This document shows, one piece after another, positions 5,047 through 7,788 of a DNA stretch of 7,788 nt (position 1 is the first letter of the stretch; every line of letters begins with the position of its first letter). The notes beneath the pieces were generated by a model, which saw only the letters and a program-made list of their open reading frames with translations, was not told the origin of the DNA and did not search any database. A program made the position numbers and the translations under genes. Source of the DNA: Anaerolineales bacterium UBA4823 (GTDB lineage Bacteria; Chloroflexota; Anaerolineae; Anaerolineales; UBA4823); contig DHFN01000192.1 of the NCBI GenBank assembly GCA_002402275.1, forward strand, positions 4,031-11,818, read 5' to 3'.

Positions 5047-7527
5047 ATGATGAGATTTGATCGTTTTACGGAGCGTGCTCAGGAAGCTGCGCAACGCGCC
5101 GCTGAGATTATCCAACGTTATGGACACAATCAGATAGATACTGAGCACATCCTCTTAGCGTTGATTGAACAACCTCAAGGGGTTGTTCCCCAAATTTTAG
5201 ATACCCTGAAAATTGATTCAAACCTTTTAATTGAAAGGCTTGATTATATTCTGCGAACCAGCCCGAAAGCCAATATTTTTGGCGGCGGAGCAGGTCAGAT
5301 ATTTATCACCCCCAGGGTTAAGCGTATTATTGATTTAGCCAATGAAGAAGCAAATCGCTTACATGATGATTATATTTCTACAGAACATATTTTTTTGGCT
5401 ATCCTCAGTGAACGGAATACCCCTGCAGCTCGTTTATTAGAAGGTGCTGGGGTCACAAAAGACCGGGTTTATGAAGCGATTCAGCAAATCCGGGGCGGTC
5501 AGCGAGTGACTGACCCCCAAGCAGAGTCACGCTACCGCACTTTAGAAAAATACTCACGGGATTTGACTCAAGCTGCCCGGGAAGGAAAACTCGACCCGGT
5601 GATTGGACGGGACGCAGAAATTTTGAGAGTGATTCAGATCCTCTCACGGCGAACTAAAAATAATCCTGTTCTCATAGGAGAGGCGGGAGTGGGTAAAACC
5701 GCCATTGTGGAAGGACTAGCCCAAAAGATTGCAACCAATGATGTTCCAGAAATTTTGATGGGAAAGCGAGTTTTGGCACTAGATCTGGGCGGGATGATTG
5801 CGGGTTCCAGATTTCGCGGCGAATTTGAAGAACGGCTAAAAGCAGTCATTGAGGAGACCCAACGGGCTCAAGGTGAAATTATCATGTTCATTGATGAGCT
5901 CCATACGGTTGTCGGGGCGGGTGCTGCCCAAGGAGCCATGGATGCTTCCAACATGTTGAAGCCAGCCTTAGCCCGCGGAGAGTTACAATGCATTGGCGCA
6001 ACTACGCTGGATGAGTATCATAAACACATCGAAAAAGATGCTGCTTTGGAACGCCGTTTTGCCCCAGTCTATGTAGAAGAGCCCAATGTCGAGGATTCCA
6101 TTCAGATGCTGCGGGGATTACGGGATCGCTATGAAGCGCATCACAAGGTTCACTTTTCGGATGATGCACTAGTGGCTGCTGCTCGTCTTTCCTCCCGTTA
6201 CGTTACTGACCGACATTTGCCAGATAAAGCCATTGATTTAATGGATGAGGCAGCTGCTAAATTACGGGTAGCTTTGTACTCTCTGCCTCCGGAGTTGAAA
6301 TCGCTTAAAAGTGAAATTGACCACCTTACAGCTGAAGAAGAACAAGCTGGAATTGAACGCGATTACGAAAGGGCTGCTCAGAAGAAGGCGGAACGTTTGA
6401 GAATAGAAAGTGATTTTAACCAACAGAGAGATCAATGGGAAGCAGAACATCAGTTAGATGAAGTGGTAGATGTCCATGATATCGCAGAGGTTGTGGCACA
6501 ATGGACTGGCATCCCAGTTTCTCAAATGATGGAGACCGAAGCTGCAAAGTTACTCAACATGGAAGAACGTTTGCATGAACGGATCAAAGGGCAGGATGAG
6601 GCGATCCATGCGATTTCAGATGCCATCCGACGGGCGCGTTCTGGATTGAAAGATCCTCATCGCCCGATTGGTTCTTTCATTTTCATAGGTCCATCCGGGG
6701 TGGGCAAGACGGAACTAGCCAAAGCTTTAGCTGAATTCCTGTTTGATAACGAGGATGCATTAGTGCGGATCGATATGAGTGAATACCGAGAACAACATAC
6801 GGTTTCTCGTTTATTTGGTGCTCCGCCGGGTTATATTGGATATGAAGAAGGTGGACAATTAACGGAAGCAGTTAGACGCCGCCCATATCGAGTGATCCTT
6901 TTCGATGAGATTGAAAAAGCTCACCCAGAAGTATGGAATGCATTGTTACAAATTTTAGATGATGGACGATTAACGGATGGTCAAGGCAATGTTGTGGATT
7001 TCCGTAATACAGTTTTGATCATGACCAGTAACCTGGGAACCGAATTTGTCCGGAAATCGGGTAGTCTAGGGTTCTTGCAAAAATCGGATAGCAGTGATGA
7101 GCAACAGGAACATGAAAAAATTGAAAAAGCCCTCAAGAGCACTTTTCGACCGGAATTCCTGAACCGTATTGATGAAATTATCATGTTCTCACCCCTTTCG
7201 TTGGAGCAAATGCGCGAAATCGTCGAGCTTCAAATGAAAGAAATTCGGGAGAGATTAGCAGAACATGGGATTATGGTTGAATTAACTGAGGCAGCTCGAA
7301 ATTGGCTGGCTGATAAAGGCTATGATCAAACCTTTGGAGCGCGACCTTTGAAGAGGGCATTGCAGAAATATGTGGAGAGCCCGTTGTCTGTTAGTTTATT
7401 GGCAGGCGAATTTAATGAAGGCGCGAATATCCTGGTTGATGTAGATGAAACGGGAGAGAAATTAGTTTTTCATCCCAAAGAGGAATTGACCATTAGAATC
7501 AAGGAATCAGATCAAGTATCCCCGTAG
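5047..7527 (+). CDS. clpC: ClpC AAA+ unfoldase, ATPase subunit of Clp protease
   Basis: A cytosolic Hsp100 ring that unfolds proteins and feeds them to ClpP. The 826-residue protein has two N-terminal Clp_N repeats (about 5-70 and 80-150; TEHILLAL and TEHIFLAIL), AAA domain 1 with Walker A GEAGVGKT (211-218), Walker B ending Asp283-Glu284 and ALERRF (334-339), a short middle domain (about 411-470), AAA domain 2 with Walker A GPSGVGKT (548-555), Walker B VILFDE (616-621) and pore loop GYIGY (596-600 approx.), and the D2-small domain with TFGARPLKRALQKYVESPL. The short middle domain and the tripeptide LGF (674-676), placed where the ClpP-docking loop occurs, argue for ClpC and against ClpB, which has a long coiled coil and lacks that loop. 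Pore loop 1 reads RFRG rather than the common KYRG, an aromatic swap that should be tolerated. Start ATG 5047 (or ATG 5050) follows AAGGAAGGA at 5029-5037. clpP and the mcsA/mcsB/ctsR partners are not in the window. Confidence 0.95.
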   Translation: MMRFDRFTERAQEAAQRAAEIIQRYGHNQIDTEHILLALIEQPQGVVPQILDTLKIDSNLLIERLDYILRTSPKANIFGGGAGQIFITPRVKRIIDLANEEANRLHDDYISTEHIFLAILSERNTPAARLLEGAGVTKDRVYEAIQQIRGGQRVTDPQAESRYRTLEKYSRDLTQAAREGKLDPVIGRDAEILRVIQILSRRTKNNPVLIGEAGVGKTAIVEGLAQKIATNDVPEILMGKRVLALDLGGMIAGSRFRGEFEERLKAVIEETQRAQGEIIMFIDELHTVVGAGAAQGAMDASNMLKPALARGELQCIGATTLDEYHKHIEKDAALERRFAPVYVEEPNVEDSIQMLRGLRDRYEAHHKVHFSDDALVAAARLSSRYVTDRHLPDKAIDLMDEAAAKLRVALYSLPPELKSLKSEIDHLTAEEEQAGIERDYERAAQKKAERLRIESDFNQQRDQWEAEHQLDEVVDVHDIAEVVAQWTGIPVSQMMETEAAKLLNMEERLHERIKGQDEAIHAISDAIRRARSGLKDPHRPIGSFIFIGPSGVGKTELAKALAEFLFDNEDALVRIDMSEYREQHTVSRLFGAPPGYIGYEEGGQLTEAVRRRPYRVILFDEIEKAHPEVWNALLQILDDGRLTDGQGNVVDFRNTVLIMTSNLGTEFVRKSGSLGFLQKSDSSDEQQEHEKIEKALKSTFRPEFLNRIDEIIMFSPLSLEQMREIVELQMKEIRERLAEHGIMVELTEAARNWLADKGYDQTFGARPLKRALQKYVESPLSVSLLAGEFNEGANILVDVDETGEKLVFHPKEELTIRIKESDQVSP

Positions 7528-7546
7528 ATTATTCACAAACCTCAGA

Positions 7547-7588
7547 AGAGACTGCCATGGGTTAGAGAGTATGGCAGTCTCTCTTTTT
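7547..7588 (+). terminator. Strong rho-independent terminator after clpC
   Basis: AGAGACTGCCAT (7547-7558) pairs perfectly with ATGGCAGTCTCT (7571-7582) in a 12-bp stem with a 12-base loop, followed by CTTTTT and more AT-rich sequence. It begins 20 bases after the clpC stop and closes this transcription unit. The stem has A residues on its left shoulder but no long A-run, so it works mainly in the plus direction. Confidence 0.93.
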
Positions 7589-7643
7589 ATTAATAATTAC
7601 CTCATAACCAGTAAAGGCATTGACTCCAAATCTGGCGTGACCC

Positions 7644-7689
7644 AGCTTGCTTCTGGGATCCGCAAGCAAGCTTGCTGACTCCAGAAGCA
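7644..7689. repeat. Nested inverted repeats, candidate dispersed palindromic element
   Basis: Several stems compete in one 46-base stretch. AGCTTGCTT (7644-7652) pairs with AAGCAAGCT (7664-7672). TGCTTCTGG (7648-7656) pairs with CCAGAAGCA (7681-7689). GCAAGCTTGC (7666-7675) is a palindrome by itself. CCCAG (7641-7645) can also pair with CTGGG (7653-7657). The octamer TGACTCCA occurs directly at 7621 and again at 7676. No T-run follows and no open frame crosses it. This density of symmetry, beyond a terminator in an intergenic gap, suggests a REP- or MITE-like repeat; copy number cannot be judged here. Confidence 0.5.
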
Positions 7690-7716
7690 GAGTTGTCATG
7701 TCGAGATTCGGCTATA

Positions 7717-7730
7717 CCGCCGGAAGGCGG
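7717..7730. repeat. GC-rich hairpin CCGCC-GGAA-GGCGG
   Basis: CCGCC (7717-7721) and GGCGG (7726-7730) form a perfect stem with the stable tetraloop GGAA. It stands in an otherwise mixed-composition gap, and the flanking text (TGTCATGTCGAGATTCG before it, ATTCGAAGATGAAATAA after it) has the look of short intergenic repeats found in many copies in bacterial genomes. It is probably part of the same element as the stems at 7644-7689. It lacks a T-run and is not a terminator. Confidence 0.45.
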
Positions 7731-7788
7731 CATTCGAAGATGAAATAACATTCTATAATAAGGTTATCCCTCCAGGCAGTCAAGACCG

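Noticed and set aside
5047..7527. Calling the Hsp100 gene clpB (disaggregase).
   Set aside because: The middle domain is only about 60 residues and an LGF tripeptide sits at the ClpP-docking position, both of which indicate ClpC.
7641..7730. A tRNA or small structured RNA in the tail.
   Set aside because: No cloverleaf with T-loop and anticodon arm can be built; the stems are mutually exclusive inverted repeats, better explained as a palindromic repeat.
7754..7759. Perfect TATAAT near the right edge as a promoter for a gene beyond the window.
   Set aside because: No matching -35 lies at 16-18 bases, and the downstream gene is not visible, so it cannot be supported.
598..7783. The 12-mer CCAGGCAGTCAA occurs at 598-609 and again at 7772-7783, suggesting flanking direct repeats of an element.
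   Set aside because: For a window of this size one or two identical 12-mers are expected by chance, and the enclosed housekeeping genes do not look like a mobile element.

Overview
This window of about 7.8 kb looks like bacterial chromosome of moderate to low GC. It carries a nickel superoxide dismutase (NiSOD) locus joined head to tail to ftsK, followed by a separately transcribed clpC. Gene content, the style of the FtsK and ClpC proteins, and frequent TTG starts with close gene packing would fit a Chloroflexota (Anaerolineae-like) bacterium. That assignment rests on general impression, not on a diagnostic marker, and should be held loosely. There is no phage, IS element, CRISPR array, rRNA or tRNA in view.

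Layout. Positions 1-93 are very AT-rich and hold no gene. A small uncharacterised gene runs on the minus strand (537 to 94). A divergent intergenic region follows. It contains a near-consensus plus-strand promoter (760-788) whose -35/-10 spacer is filled with overlapping inverted repeats, then a short leader with a hairpin and a perfect Shine-Dalgarno sequence. From there four genes are packed on the plus strand with gaps of -1, 5 and 16 bases: sodN (NiSOD precursor, 865-1365), a sodX-type S26 maturation protease (1365-1658), an EamA/DMT permease (1664-2599) and ftsK (2616-4841). A 205-base gap with an extended -10 promoter and a 12-bp palindrome leads to clpC (5047-7527), which ends at a strong intrinsic terminator. 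The last 200 bases hold nested inverted repeats that look like a non-coding dispersed repeat.

How the genes fit together. SodN is made with a 20-residue propeptide that must be cut off to expose the His1 nickel ligand, and the next gene encodes the small soluble peptidase expected to do this. The pair is therefore a self-contained antioxidant module. The permease has no assigned substrate, although its central loop carries Cys and His residues. Cotranscription with ftsK would couple the DNA translocase to a promoter that looks built for regulation, which is the most unusual point here. ClpC is a housekeeping or stress unfoldase with its own transcription signals.

The main annotation correction is the sodN start. 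A much longer open frame begins at TTG 706, but promoter, leader and ribosome binding site all lie inside that extension and point to ATG 865. No wholly new system is evident; the novelty, if any, lies in regulation and operon architecture.
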